From assembly GCA_041690495.1 (NCBI GenBank), contig JAWLHE010000006.1:186001-250000 (forward strand): a DNA stretch of 64,000 nucleotides. Direction: 5' to 3'. Positions 19,420 to 28,786 of the stretch are shown here, piece by piece. Within the stretch, counting starts at the first letter, position 1, and each line of letters begins with the position of its first letter. Under the pieces are notes generated by a model. It was not told the origin of the DNA, did no database searches, and saw only the letters and a program-made list of their open reading frames with translations. This DNA comes from DATAAP01 sp041690495. GTDB taxonomy: Bacteria; Pseudomonadota; Alphaproteobacteria; CACIAM-22H2. The position numbers were made by a program, and so were the translations under genes.

Positions 19420-20355
19420 ATGTCCCCAGCACGCAAACTGCGCCAAAAGACGCTCAAGACCGCGATCCATTGCACTGGAACCGGTCTTCACTCGGGCGCC
19501 AAGGTGTCGATGACGCTGAACCCGGCGCCGGCGGGGACTGGAATTGTATTCCGCCGCACGGACATCCATGGCGCCGGGGCCGAGATTCCCGCGCGGTGGA
19601 GCAATGTCGTCGACACCCGTCTGTGCACGGCAGTCGGCAACCAGGAAGGCGTGCAGATAAGCACCATCGAGCATCTGATGGCGGCGCTCTATGGCAGCGA
19701 GATCGACAACGCCATCGTCGACATCAACGGGCCGGAAGTGCCGATCATGGACGGCAGCGCCCAGCCCTTCGTATTCCTGATCGAGTGCGCCGGGATCGCC
19801 GAACAGGACCAACCGCGCCGCGCCATCGAGATACTCCGCCGTGTCTCCGTCGAGGACGGGAAGCGCAGCGTGGCCCTGACTCCGGCCGCCGACTTCACGA
19901 TCGAATTCGAGTTCGACTTCGAGAACGGCTCGCTGTCGCCCCAGGAGTTCTTCATGCCGCTCGATGCGGGCACGTTCCGCGCCGAGGTCAGCCGGGCGCG
20001 CACCTTCGGTTTCGCCGAAGAGGTGGCACGCCTGCGTGCGGCCGGGCTCGCGCGCGGCGGTTCGCTCGACAATGCGGTCGTCATTGGCGAAGGCCGGGTT
20101 CTCAACAAGGGCGGCCTGCGCTTCCATGACGAGTTCGTGCGCCACAAGGTGCTGGACTGCGTCGGCGACCTGTATCTGGCCGGCGCGCCGGTCATCGGCA
20201 GCCTGCGCTGCGTGAAGTCGGGACACCGGCACAACAACCTCCTCTTACGCGCGCTGTTCGAGCAAGGCGACGCATGGCGGTACATTGACATGCCCACCGA
20301 CCTGCCGGTCGCGCGGCGCAGCCGGGCCGAGCTGCACGTCGCCGCCGGCGACTGA
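19420..20355 (+). CDS. lpxC: UDP-3-O-acyl-N-acetylglucosamine deacetylase LpxC
   Basis: LpxC is the zinc deacetylase of the first committed step of lipid A synthesis. The protein has the segments KTAIHCTGTGLHSGAKVSM, STIEHLMAALYGSEIDNA with a zinc histidine, and FHDEFVRHKVLDCVGDLYL with the second histidine and the aspartate ligand, then SGHRHNNLLLRALFEQ. ATG 19420 has GGTGGAG six bases upstream and gives 311 residues, near the usual 305; ATG 19393 would add nine residues but has no clear ribosome site. LpxC follows ftsZ in many proteobacteria. Confidence 0.96.
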   Translation: MSPARKLRQKTLKTAIHCTGTGLHSGAKVSMTLNPAPAGTGIVFRRTDIHGAGAEIPARWSNVVDTRLCTAVGNQEGVQISTIEHLMAALYGSEIDNAIVDINGPEVPIMDGSAQPFVFLIECAGIAEQDQPRRAIEILRRVSVEDGKRSVALTPAADFTIEFEFDFENGSLSPQEFFMPLDAGTFRAEVSRARTFGFAEEVARLRAAGLARGGSLDNAVVIGEGRVLNKGGLRFHDEFVRHKVLDCVGDLYLAGAPVIGSLRCVKSGHRHNNLLLRALFEQGDAWRYIDMPTDLPVARRSRAELHVAAGD

Positions 20356-20422
20356 GGCACCTTGAACGGATTGCGCGGGTCCAGGCGGGACTAAGATCCC
20401 GGCCCGAGGCGTTATTTCATCG

Positions 20423-20764
20423 ATGGTCGCCCGCGCACTGGCGATGACGGTTCTGGCTTGTTTCGCAGCCGGCTGCACGCCGGTGCAGTGGCAGCATGCA
20501 TCCCTCGGCACCGCGCCATCCGGGGCCGAGCTGAACTACTGCGAACGGTCCGCATATTACGAAGCGCAGCGCCAGGCCTTCTTCGGCGACTTTATGCGGC
20601 CGCGCTTCGCGGTCGGCCGCGACGGCCGGATCTACCCGGTCCCGTTCGGGTATTATCATTCCTACCACGACCGGTTTTTCCTGGAGCGGGAGCTCTTCGA
20701 CTATTGCATGCGGGCGAAGGGCTACAGGCTGGTTCCGGCACGGCCCGCCGATCGTAACGGCTAG
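20423..20764 (+). CDS. Small putative lipoprotein of unknown function
   Basis: The 113-residue product begins with a short signal peptide ending in CFAAGC, a lipobox-like site that would lipidate Cys18. The mature part is rich in aromatic residues (PVPFGYYHSYHDRFFLEREL) and contains two more cysteines, in LNYCERSAYY and FDYCMRAKGY, that could form a disulfide in the periplasm. I do not recognise the family. It sits between lpxC and bamD, 35 bases before bamD on the same strand, so an envelope role is suggested by context only. Confidence 0.7.
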   Translation: MVARALAMTVLACFAAGCTPVQWQHASLGTAPSGAELNYCERSAYYEAQRQAFFGDFMRPRFAVGRDGRIYPVPFGYYHSYHDRFFLERELFDYCMRAKGYRLVPARPADRNG

Positions 20765-20799
20765 GAAATCGCCGACGGTTTCTTGTATATTCCGCGGCG

Positions 20800-21612
20800 A
20801 TGCGAGTTTCCTCCCTCCTCCGTTCCGCCCTGCTCGGCATGGGCCTGGCCGGCTTGGCCGCGTGCTCCAGCGACAACAAGGAGGAGTACGTCGAGCGTCC
20901 GGTCGAACAGATCTACAACGCCGGGGTCGACGCCTTGGCCGAGGAGCGCTACGCGACCGCCGCCAAGGAATTCGACGAAGTCGACCGCCAGCACCCGTAC
21001 TCGGTCTGGGCCACCAAGGCCCAGCTCATGGCCGCCTACGCCCACTACCAGAACAACCGCTACGACGACGCCATCGTCGCACTGGACCGCTTCATCCAGC
21101 TCCATCCGTCGAACCGCGACGTCGCCTACGCCTATTACCTGAAGGCATTGTGCTACTACGAGCAGATCTCGGACGTGCAGCGCGATTCGAAGATGACCGA
21201 ACTGGCTCTCGCGTCGCTCGATGAAGTCGTCCGCCGCTTCCCCGAGACGAGCTTCGCGCGCGACGCACGGCTCAAAATCGACCTGACCTACGACCATCTT
21301 GCCGGCAAGGAGATGGAGGTCGGCCGCTTCTATCACGTGCGCGGCCAGTATATCGGCGCGATGAACCGCTTCCGCGTGGTGATCGACAAGTACCAGACCA
21401 CCAGCCACGTGCCTGAGGCCTTGCACCGCATGGTAGAATGCTACCTGGCGCTCGGCCTCACCGAGGAAGCGCGCAAGATGGCCGCCGTGCTCGGCCACAA
21501 CTTTCCGGGCAGCCGCTGGTATATGGATTCCTACGCCCTCGTCGAAAACGGCAGCCTTCCCGACGAGGAGCGGCCCGGCTTCGTCGCACGGGCCTGGCGC
21601 TCCATTTTCTGA
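20800..21612 (+). CDS. bamD: Outer membrane assembly lipoprotein BamD
   Basis: BamD is the essential lipoprotein of the BAM complex, which inserts beta-barrel proteins into the outer membrane. The 270-residue product has a signal peptide with lipobox GLAAC (Cys22) and then five TPR-like helical repeats, beginning EQIYNAGVDALAEERYATAA and continuing with HPYSVWATKAQLMAAYAHY. The segment FRVVIDKYQTTSHVPEALHR is typical. Length (E. coli 245) and layout fit. lpxC, this gene and recN-ligA form a common alphaproteobacterial order after ftsZ. Confidence 0.95.
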   Translation: MRVSSLLRSALLGMGLAGLAACSSDNKEEYVERPVEQIYNAGVDALAEERYATAAKEFDEVDRQHPYSVWATKAQLMAAYAHYQNNRYDDAIVALDRFIQLHPSNRDVAYAYYLKALCYYEQISDVQRDSKMTELALASLDEVVRRFPETSFARDARLKIDLTYDHLAGKEMEVGRFYHVRGQYIGAMNRFRVVIDKYQTTSHVPEALHRMVECYLALGLTEEARKMAAVLGHNFPGSRWYMDSYALVENGSLPDEERPGFVARAWRSIF

Positions 21613-21784
21613 TCGCGGCGCCGAGAGGCGTGCTGCAAATCGCCACGGGGCTGCCGCTCGCGACAGCCGCCGCGACCGCGAGCAAGCCGATTCCGGGGCC
21701 GGGGTTTATACGCGACCGGATAATTCGGTATAAGGTAGCCGTGATCCCCGGCCCTCCCGAGTCTGCGTTGCGACGGCCCGCCTG

Positions 21785-23494
21785 ATGCTCCAAACTCTCG
21801 CTATCCGCGATGTGGTGCTGATCGACCGTCTCGACCTCAACTTCGAGCGCGGCCTCTCGGTCCTGACCGGCGAAACCGGCGCCGGCAAGTCGATCCTGCT
21901 CGACGCACTGGGCCTGGCGCTGGGCGCGCGCGGCGATGCCGCCCTGGTGCGCAAGGGGACGTCCGGTGCCGTGGTTACCGCCAGCTTCGAGCCATCGGCA
22001 AAGCACCCGGCACGCGCTCTGCTGACGGAGCACGGCGTCGAGGCCGAGGGGCCGGTCATCCTGCGCCGCACGCTTGGCGCCGACGGTCGCAGCCGCGCCT
22101 TCATCAACGACCAGCCCGTCTCGGTCGGTCTGCTGCGGCAGGTCGGCCAGATGCTGGTCGAGATTCATGGCCAATTCGACAATCAGGGCCTGCTCGACGC
22201 CGCCACCCACCGTGCGGCGCTCGATGCATTCGCCGGACTGGGCGACGAGGCCGGGGACGTGGCGGCGCTGTTCGCTGCGTGGCGCGCGGCGTCGGCCGCG
22301 GAGGCGGCGGCACGCGAGCAAGCCGCCCGCGCCGAGCAGGATGCCGATTTCCTGCGCCATGCGCTCGACGAGCTCGATGCACTCGACCCCAAGCCCGGCG
22401 AAGAGGCGGAACTCGCCGAACAGCGGGCGATGCTCGGCGCGCGCGAGAAGGTCATCGATGCCCTCAACGCCGCACTCGGCGAGATCACGGCGCACAAGGG
22501 TGTCGAGGCCGCACTCCGCACGGCGCAGCGCCATCTCACGCGCGTTGCACCCCAGGTCGGCGGCCGTCTCGATGCCGCCCTTGCGGCGCTCGACCGCGCC
22601 GCGGTCGAAGCGATCGAGGCTCAGGCGCAGATCCAGACCATCGGCGCATCGCTCGATCTCGATCCGCAGGCGCTGGACCGTGCAGAAGAACGTCTGTTTG
22701 CGCTGCGTGCCCTCGCCCGCAAGCACCGCGTCGGGGTCGACGGACTTACGGCACTGCGCGCCGAAATCGCGCGCCGTCTCGGCGCGCTCGACGACCGCGA
22801 GAGCCAGCTTGCGACGCTCGCCAAGGCAGCCGCCGCCGCGCGCCTTGCGTATGTCGCGGCGGCGCAGGCGCTGAGCACGTCACGCCAGGCCGCGGCCGAA
22901 AAGCTCGATCGCGCGCTGGCGCGCGAACTGCCGCCGCTCAAGCTCGAGAAGGCGAGATTTCGCACGCGCCGCGAAGGCCTGGCGGAAAGCGCATGGGGCC
23001 CGGACGGCATCGATCGCATCGTGTTCGAGGTATCGACCAACCCGGGCAGCAATCCCGGACCGCTCGACCGCATAGCCTCCGGCGGCGAACTCGCGCGCTT
23101 CATGCTCGCCCTGAAGGTCGTGCTTGCGCGAACGACGTCCGCGCCGACTCTGATCTTCGACGAAGTCGATGCCGGGCTCGGGGGGGCCGCGGCGGCGGCC
23201 GTCGGCGAGCGCCTCGCGCGCCTTGCCCGCGACGTGCAGGTCCTGGTCGTGACGCATTCGCCGCAGGTCGCGGCGCGCGGCACGCATCACTGGCGCGTCG
23301 CCAAGAGCTCGCGCGGGGCGGCGACGACCACAACGGTTGCGAGCCTCGACACCGAGGCGCGCCGGGAAGAGATCGCCCGGATGCTGTCGGGCGCCTCGGT
23401 GACCGCAGCCGCCCGCGCGGCCGCGGACAGCCTGCTGCGCGGCGAAACGGCTGCCGACGGCGAGCGGTCCGGAAAAAGGGCGGCACGCGCGTGA
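21785..23494 (+). CDS. recN: DNA repair protein RecN
   Basis: RecN is an SMC-like ATPase that acts early in recombinational repair of double-strand breaks. The 569-residue product has Walker A LTGETGAGKSILLDAL (about 29-44), long coiled-coil arms through the middle (rich in Ala, Glu, Arg, with no zinc hook), then the signature region with ASGGELARFMLALK and Walker B TLIFDEVDAGLGG. The end carries the usual EEIARMLSGASVTAAARAAA. Its stop overlaps the GTG start of ligA. The 172-base gap after bamD shows no clear promoter or terminator. Confidence 0.96.
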   Translation: MLQTLAIRDVVLIDRLDLNFERGLSVLTGETGAGKSILLDALGLALGARGDAALVRKGTSGAVVTASFEPSAKHPARALLTEHGVEAEGPVILRRTLGADGRSRAFINDQPVSVGLLRQVGQMLVEIHGQFDNQGLLDAATHRAALDAFAGLGDEAGDVAALFAAWRAASAAEAAAREQAARAEQDADFLRHALDELDALDPKPGEEAELAEQRAMLGAREKVIDALNAALGEITAHKGVEAALRTAQRHLTRVAPQVGGRLDAALAALDRAAVEAIEAQAQIQTIGASLDLDPQALDRAEERLFALRALARKHRVGVDGLTALRAEIARRLGALDDRESQLATLAKAAAAARLAYVAAAQALSTSRQAAAEKLDRALARELPPLKLEKARFRTRREGLAESAWGPDGIDRIVFEVSTNPGSNPGPLDRIASGGELARFMLALKVVLARTTSAPTLIFDEVDAGLGGAAAAAVGERLARLARDVQVLVVTHSPQVAARGTHHWRVAKSSRGAATTTTVASLDTEARREEIARMLSGASVTAAARAAADSLLRGETAADGERSGKRAARA

Positions 23495-25584
23495 GCAAGA
23501 CCGCGGCGGAGATTCCGGTCGACCGGTTGACGGCGGCGCAGGCGAAGGCCGAGCTGGCACGGCTTGCCGGCGAGATCGCGCATCATGACCGGCTTTACTA
23601 TCAAAAGGACGAGCCGGAGATATCAGACGTCGAGTATGACGAGCTGCGGCGGCGCAATGCGGCGATCGAGGCGCGATTCCCCGATCTCATCCGTCCCGAC
23701 AGTCCCTCGTTGCGCGTCGGTGCGCCGCCCGCGGCGGCGTTCGCGAAAGTACGGCATACGCTGCCGATGCTGTCGCTCGACAACGCCTTCGACGAGGAGG
23801 ACGTACGCGACTTCGCCGAGCGCATCCGCCGCTTCCTCGGCCTCAAGCCGGAACAGGCGATCGAGCTAGTCGCCGAGCCGAAGATCGACGGACTGTCGAT
23901 CGCGCTGCGCTACGAGAAAGGCCGCTTCGTCCAGGGCGCGACGCGCGGCGACGGCGTGGTCGGGGAGGACGTGACCGCCAATCTCAGGACGATCGACGAC
24001 ATCCCCTCCTATCTCAAAGGCCGCGACCTGCCGGACGTGCTCGAGGTGCGCGGCGAGGTCTACATGCGGCGCGCCGACTTCCTCAAGCTCAACGAGCGCC
24101 GCATGGCGAACGGCGAACCGGCGTTTGCCAATCCGCGGAACGCCGCCGCGGGCTCGGTCCGGCAGCTCGATCCGGCGATTACCGCACGGCGGCCACTGCG
24201 GTTCTTCGCCTACGCGCTCGGCGAGGTCAGCGGCGCGATCGCGAAGACGCACTGGGACCTGCTCGCGCGCCTGCGTGCGTGGGGATACCCGGTCAATCCG
24301 CTGGCACGGCTCAGTGCCAGCGTCGGCGAAGCGCTCGCCTTCTATCGCGAGATCGCCGACAAGCGCGCGAGTCTGGGTTACGAAATCGACGGCGTCGTCT
24401 ACAAGGTGAACCGCTTCGACTGGCAGGAGCGGCTTGGCATGGTCAGCCGCTCGCCGCGCTGGGCGATCGCACACAAATTCCCCGCGGAGCGGGCGCGAAC
24501 CCGCCTCAATGCCATCACCATCCAGGTCGGGCGGACCGGCACCCTTACGCCCGTCGCCGAGCTCCAGCCGGTCAATGTCGGCGGTGTCGTGGTCTCGCGC
24601 GCGACGCTGCACAACGAAGACGAGATCAACCGCAAGGACGTGCGCGTCGGCGACACGGTCGTGGTGCAGCGGGCCGGCGACGTCATTCCGCAGATCGTCG
24701 AGGTCGTGCTGTCGGAACGTCCCAAAGGCGCGAAGCCCTACGCCTTTCCAGATCATTGCCCGGTGTGCGGGTCGAAGGCCGTGCGCATGGAAGGCGAGGT
24801 CGCACGGCGCTGCACTGGTGGACTCACCTGCGCCGCACAGGCGACCGAGCGCCTGCGCCATTTCGTGTCACGCAACGCCTTCGATATCGAGGGGCTTGGC
24901 GACCGTCATATCGAGGCGTTCTACACCGACGGACTCATCAGGCGGCCTGGCGACATTTTCCGCCTGAAGGAGCGCAAGAAGGACATCCAGGAGCGCGAGG
25001 GCTGGGGCGAGAAATCAGTCGAACGGCTGGTCGCCGCGATCGATGCCCGACGCACGATCCCGCTCGAGCGCTTCATCTACGCCCTGGGCATCCGCCAGGT
25101 CGGCGAGGCGACAGCGAAGCTGCTGGCGCGTCACTACCGCACGCTCGAGCACTGGCGCGAGGCGATGATCGCCGCGGCGCGCGACCCTGACGGCGAATCG
25201 GCTCATGAGCTCGACACGATCAGCCAGATCGGCCCGTCCGTGGCGGCCGACATCGCCGCGTTCTTTTCCGAGAGGCACAACCTCGAGACGCTCGACGATC
25301 TTGCCCGCGTGGTCGAGGTCGAGCCGTTCGCAGCACCGGCAAGGACCGCGAACTCGCGGGTTGCCGGAAAGACGGTTGTGTTCACGGGGACGCTGGAAAC
25401 CATGACCCGGCAGGAAGCCAAAGCTCGCGCCGAGGCCCTGGGCGCCAATGTCACAGAGTCGGTTTCCAAGAAGACTGACTACGTCGTCGTCGGCGCCGAT
25501 GCCGGCTCCAAAGCCAAGAAAGCCGCGGCCCTCGGCATCAAGACCCTCAGCGAGCAGGACTGGCTGGCGCTGATCGTCAGCTAA
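23491..25584 (+). CDS. ligA: NAD-dependent DNA ligase LigA
   Basis: LigA seals nicks in replication and repair using NAD. The 697-residue product has the Ia domain (YYQKDEPEISDVEYDELRR), the nucleotidyltransferase motif AEPKIDGLSIALRYEKG with the adenylated lysine at residue 131, an OB fold, a four-cysteine zinc finger (CPVC...C...C near 425-450), helix-hairpin-helix repeats (IRQVGEATAKLLARHY), and a C-terminal BRCT domain (VAGKTVVFTGTLETMTRQEA). The GTG start overlaps the recN stop by GTGA. Confidence 0.97.
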   Translation: MSKTAAEIPVDRLTAAQAKAELARLAGEIAHHDRLYYQKDEPEISDVEYDELRRRNAAIEARFPDLIRPDSPSLRVGAPPAAAFAKVRHTLPMLSLDNAFDEEDVRDFAERIRRFLGLKPEQAIELVAEPKIDGLSIALRYEKGRFVQGATRGDGVVGEDVTANLRTIDDIPSYLKGRDLPDVLEVRGEVYMRRADFLKLNERRMANGEPAFANPRNAAAGSVRQLDPAITARRPLRFFAYALGEVSGAIAKTHWDLLARLRAWGYPVNPLARLSASVGEALAFYREIADKRASLGYEIDGVVYKVNRFDWQERLGMVSRSPRWAIAHKFPAERARTRLNAITIQVGRTGTLTPVAELQPVNVGGVVVSRATLHNEDEINRKDVRVGDTVVVQRAGDVIPQIVEVVLSERPKGAKPYAFPDHCPVCGSKAVRMEGEVARRCTGGLTCAAQATERLRHFVSRNAFDIEGLGDRHIEAFYTDGLIRRPGDIFRLKERKKDIQEREGWGEKSVERLVAAIDARRTIPLERFIYALGIRQVGEATAKLLARHYRTLEHWREAMIAAARDPDGESAHELDTISQIGPSVAADIAAFFSERHNLETLDDLARVVEVEPFAAPARTANSRVAGKTVVFTGTLETMTRQEAKARAEALGANVTESVSKKTDYVVVGADAGSKAKKAAALGIKTLSEQDWLALIVS

Positions 25585-25605
25585 CCCTTTCGGATAATTA
25601 GGAAA

Positions 25606-25760
25606 GTGACCGCTCGACTGTGACAGAATTGGGCCTGTCGGTCACGATATGGTTCCTGTCGATACAGCCCCGCTCATTCGATACTTGAGTTCTGGCGTGG
25701 CGGCGCGAAAGCGCTTGGAGCCACGCGAACCGGTCCAGGCGCACCCCGCCCCTGGACCGG
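25606..25760 (+). ncRNA. Candidate structured RNA downstream of ligA
   Basis: Three strong pairings lie in 155 bases. GTGACCG (25606-25612) pairs with CGGTCAC (25639-25645). GCGTGGC (25695-25701) pairs with GCCACGC (25720-25726) around an inner GCGC-GAAA-GCGC tetraloop hairpin. CCGGTCCAGG (25730-25739) pairs perfectly with CCTGGACCGG (25751-25760). A strong intrinsic terminator follows at 25814-25853. No credible reading frame covers the stretch. It may be an independent small RNA or a structured ligA 3' untranslated region. I match it to no known RNA family. Confidence 0.4.
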
Positions 25761-25813
25761 GGTCGGAGTTAGTGGGCGGTCGAGTCGCAAGTCTCCCGCG
25801 CCCCACGCTCCGC

Positions 25814-25853
25814 AAGGCGCGGCTCTCCCCACCCCGAGGGCCGCGCCTTTTTT
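25814..25853 (+). terminator. Intrinsic terminator after ligA
   Basis: AAGGCGCGGC (25814-25823) pairs with GCCGCGCCTT (25840-25849), and a run of six T (25848-25853) follows directly. It ends the bamD-recN-ligA direction or a small RNA between. The next gene lies on the other strand and ends 16 bases away. Confidence 0.85.
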
Positions 25854-25869
25854 CTTCGGTATTCTTTGG

Positions 25870-26664
25870 CTATCCGGCGGAATGGACGGCCTGAATCCGG
25901 ATGAGCCGCGCGCGCAGCTGCTCGACCAGCGCCGGCGTGATCCCGCTCCCTGCGATCTGCTCACGTCTCCTGAAGGCGGCAAGGGCAGCCAAAGTGCGGC
26001 GGCCGAGCACGCCATCCGTCGGACCTGGGTTCTGGCCCAGCTGCTTCAGGGCGAACTGGACGAAGCGCACCAGCGGCATATCAGGATCGCGCCGCTCGGC
26101 CGTGGGCCGCCAGCGCTTCGCCGCCCGCTGCGCGGGCTCGATCTCCTGCCTGATCATCCGGCCCGCGAGCGCCTCGCGCGCCCGAACCGCCTCGGCATGC
26201 CCGGCATCGGCCGCGACCGTCAGCCAGCGATAGGCAGCAACGATGTCCGGATCCGTGCCCGAGCCGTTGACGAAGGCGAGAGCGAGCCGATATTGCCCCT
26301 CCGCCTGCCCCTGTGCGGCAGCCCGGCCGTACCACATGGTCGCCCAGGCCGGCTCGCGCTCGACACCGAGCCCATCCACATAGGCATCGGCGAGCAACAC
26401 CTGTGCGTCCGCGTGACCGCCCTCGGCAGCAGCCGCCAGCAGCTCTGCCGCCCGGCTCTCGTCGTGCGGGACGCCGTCGGCTTTCAGATAGCGAAGCGCC
26501 AGCCGATAGTTCGCGTTGGGCGATTGCAGTAAACGATCAAACGGGCCGGAACCGCTCAAGGCCGGATCGGGCACACAGCCGGCAAGGGCAAGACCGATCG
26601 CGAGCGCCAGCAAAAAGCTGCGCCCGGCATGTCCGGGTCGATGCGAAGCCGTCGATTGCGGCAC
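25870..26664 (-). CDS. Sel1-repeat lipoprotein with peptidoglycan-binding-like domain
   Basis: From GTG 26664 the 264-residue product has a signal peptide with lipobox LALAGC (Cys30). Sel1-like repeats follow at about 55-175 (for example AAEGGHADAQVLLADAYVDG and AAAQGQAEGQYRLALAFVNG). A C-terminal PG_binding_1-like segment carries QFALKQLGQNPGPTDGVLG and RRTLAALAAF. Such proteins usually mediate protein contacts at the envelope; the exact role is unknown. The frame is open further up (ATG 26769), but that would bury the signal peptide and overlap the neighbouring gene. GGTGGAG about 11 bases before the GTG supports the choice. Confidence 0.75.
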   Translation of the reverse strand: MPQSTASHRPGHAGRSFLLALAIGLALAGCVPDPALSGSGPFDRLLQSPNANYRLALRYLKADGVPHDESRAAELLAAAAEGGHADAQVLLADAYVDGLGVEREPAWATMWYGRAAAQGQAEGQYRLALAFVNGSGTDPDIVAAYRWLTVAADAGHAEAVRAREALAGRMIRQEIEPAQRAAKRWRPTAERRDPDMPLVRFVQFALKQLGQNPGPTDGVLGRRTLAALAAFRRREQIAGSGITPALVEQLRARLIRIQAVHSAG

Positions 26665-26740
26665 GGGCCGAAGCGCTCCACCGTAGCGCGAAGCATAACG
26701 CGTCGGACGCGGCGCGCGTTCCCGGCGCTCTCTCCTCCTG

Positions 26741-28786
26741 CTACCAACCGATCGGCCGTGTCGCTCCATCGAGCCACAGGGCCGTGGCCGGATCGACCAT
26801 CGGCAACAGTGTCTGACGCACGCGTGCATGATACGTATCAAGCCACGCGATTTCGTCTTGCGTCATCAGGCCCGGCTCGACCAGCGCACGGTCGATCGGC
26901 GCCAACGTGAGCGTCTCGAAGCCGAGCAGAGGGCGCTCCGCGCCCGCCGGGGCCTCGACCTCGCAGACCGCGACCAGATTCTCGATGCGAATGCCGTACG
27001 CACCCGCCTTGTAGTAGCCGGGCTCGTTGGAAACGATCATGCCGGGCAGCAGTGCCACCGTGTTCGGTACTTTCGAGATGCGCTGCGGTCCCTCATGGAC
27101 CGAGAGATAGCTGCCGACGCCATGACCGGTGCCGTGATCATAATCGATGCCGGCCTGCCACAGCGCCGCGCGGGCCAGCGCATCGAGCTGCGAGCCGGTG
27201 GTCCCCTTGGGAAAGCGCGCGGTCGCCAGAGCGATATGACCCTTGAGCACCCGCGTGAAGCGGTCGCGCTGCTCCGGCGTCGGCTGTCCGATCGCGACGG
27301 TGCGGGTCACATCGGTCGTGCCGTCGAGATACTGCGCGCCGGAGTCGACGAGATAGAGCATGTCGGGCGCGATGCGCGCATTGCTTGCCTCGCCGGCGCG
27401 ATAATGGACGATTGCGCCGTTCGACCCGGCCCCCGATATGGTGGTGAAGCTGGTGTCGCGAAAGTTCTCGCCGGCCCGGCGCAGTGTCAGAAGGCGATCT
27501 GCCGCGGACAGCTCGGTCAGCGCCCCCTTCGGCGCCTCTGCCGCGAGCCATGCCAGGAAGCGGGCGAGCGCGGCGCCGTCGCGTATATGCGCGGCGCGGG
27601 TATTGACGAGCTCGACCTCGTTCTTGCATGCCTTGGGCAGCGCGCAGGGATCCTGCCCGCGCACGACCTCGGCGCCGGCGCGCTCGAGCCGGCTGCTTGC
27701 CCACAAAGGCCCCGTCGCCGCATCGACGGCGACACGCGCGCGCGCCCGGCCGAGCCGGTCCAGTGCTGCACCGAACGCGGTGCGCGGCTCGACGCGCACC
27801 TGATTGCCGAAATGCGCAACGAGCTCGGGCACGAGCTTGCGCGGATCCATGAACAGATCGACATCCCCGCTGGCATGCAAGATGGCGAAGCCGAGCGGAA
27901 GCGGCGTGTGCGGCACATCGCCGCCGCGGATGTTGAGCAGCCAGGCAAGCGAATCCGGCGCGCTGATCACCGCCGCGGCGAACCCGTCCGCAGCGAGGTT
28001 GTTGGCGAGTTGCGAACGCTTTTCCGCGGCGCTCCGGCCGGCAAACCGGATGTCATGCGGCCGTACGGGGGCGAGCGGCTCGGCCGGCTGACCGGTCCAG
28101 ACGGCATCGATCGGATTGCCATCGGTCGCGACCAGCTCGACGCCGGCACGCCTCGCCGACGCGCGCAGCCGCGCCAGCCCGTCTTCCGTATGCAGCCACG
28201 GGTCAAAACCGATGCGCATGCCCGACCGCGCCTGCGCGCGGAGCCAGTCTTGCGGCGGCTCGTCGATCAGATGGTGCGGCTCGAACTGCGCGGTATCGAC
28301 CTCCTGCCGCACCTGAAGAGTGTAGCGCCCATCGACGAAGATCGCCGCCCGGTCGGCCAGGACGATGGCCATGCCGGCCGAGCCGGTGAAGCCGGTCAGC
28401 CAGGCGAGGCGCTCGGCCCTGGGTGGCACGTATTCCCCTTGATGCTCATCGCCGCGCGGCACGATGAAACCGTCGAGCTCGCGCCGTGCCAGCTCCCGGC
28501 GCAGCGCTGCGAGACGCTCGGGCGAAGGCCGTCCGGTCAGGCCGTCGTCGTATTGTGCCGCCAGCTCCGCCTTGAGCGCGGCAAGCTGGGCGCGCAGCGC
28601 CGCCGACGGCGAGGCTGCCACGAGATCGATCCACGCGTCCGGATCGGCGCCCTCAGGGGCCGCCAGGACGCCGGCCAGCAGGTCGCGTACGCCGCTCGCG
28701 TCATAGCGGCCTCCATCGCGGCTGAGCAGTTCGTTGAGGCCGCGATCGCCTTGAAACAAGGACCTCTGTGCCGGTTGGGCGGTCAT
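26741..28786 (-). CDS. pepP: Xaa-Pro aminopeptidase (M24B family)
   Basis: This dinuclear metal enzyme removes an N-terminal residue before proline. The 681-residue product has an N-terminal extension of about 85 residues, two creatinase-like N-terminal domains (FIVPRGDEHQGEYVPPRAER, WLTGFTGSAGMAIVL) and a C-terminal pita-bread catalytic domain. Metal-binding motifs are present: LVDSGAQYLDGTTDVTRT with two aspartates, GTGHGVGSYLSVHEGP with a histidine, and SNEPGYYKAGAYGIRIEN with the glutamates. Length and layout match the long, eukaryote-like aminopeptidase P common in Alphaproteobacteria. Confidence 0.9.
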   Translation of the reverse strand: MTAQPAQRSLFQGDRGLNELLSRDGGRYDASGVRDLLAGVLAAPEGADPDAWIDLVAASPSAALRAQLAALKAELAAQYDDGLTGRPSPERLAALRRELARRELDGFIVPRGDEHQGEYVPPRAERLAWLTGFTGSAGMAIVLADRAAIFVDGRYTLQVRQEVDTAQFEPHHLIDEPPQDWLRAQARSGMRIGFDPWLHTEDGLARLRASARRAGVELVATDGNPIDAVWTGQPAEPLAPVRPHDIRFAGRSAAEKRSQLANNLAADGFAAAVISAPDSLAWLLNIRGGDVPHTPLPLGFAILHASGDVDLFMDPRKLVPELVAHFGNQVRVEPRTAFGAALDRLGRARARVAVDAATGPLWASSRLERAGAEVVRGQDPCALPKACKNEVELVNTRAAHIRDGAALARFLAWLAAEAPKGALTELSAADRLLTLRRAGENFRDTSFTTISGAGSNGAIVHYRAGEASNARIAPDMLYLVDSGAQYLDGTTDVTRTVAIGQPTPEQRDRFTRVLKGHIALATARFPKGTTGSQLDALARAALWQAGIDYDHGTGHGVGSYLSVHEGPQRISKVPNTVALLPGMIVSNEPGYYKAGAYGIRIENLVAVCEVEAPAGAERPLLGFETLTLAPIDRALVEPGLMTQDEIAWLDTYHARVRQTLLPMVDPATALWLDGATRPIGW

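Noticed and set aside
25649..25894. An 81-codon frame downstream of ligA
   Set aside because: It runs through the intrinsic terminator and its T run, and overlaps the 3' end of the opposite gene.
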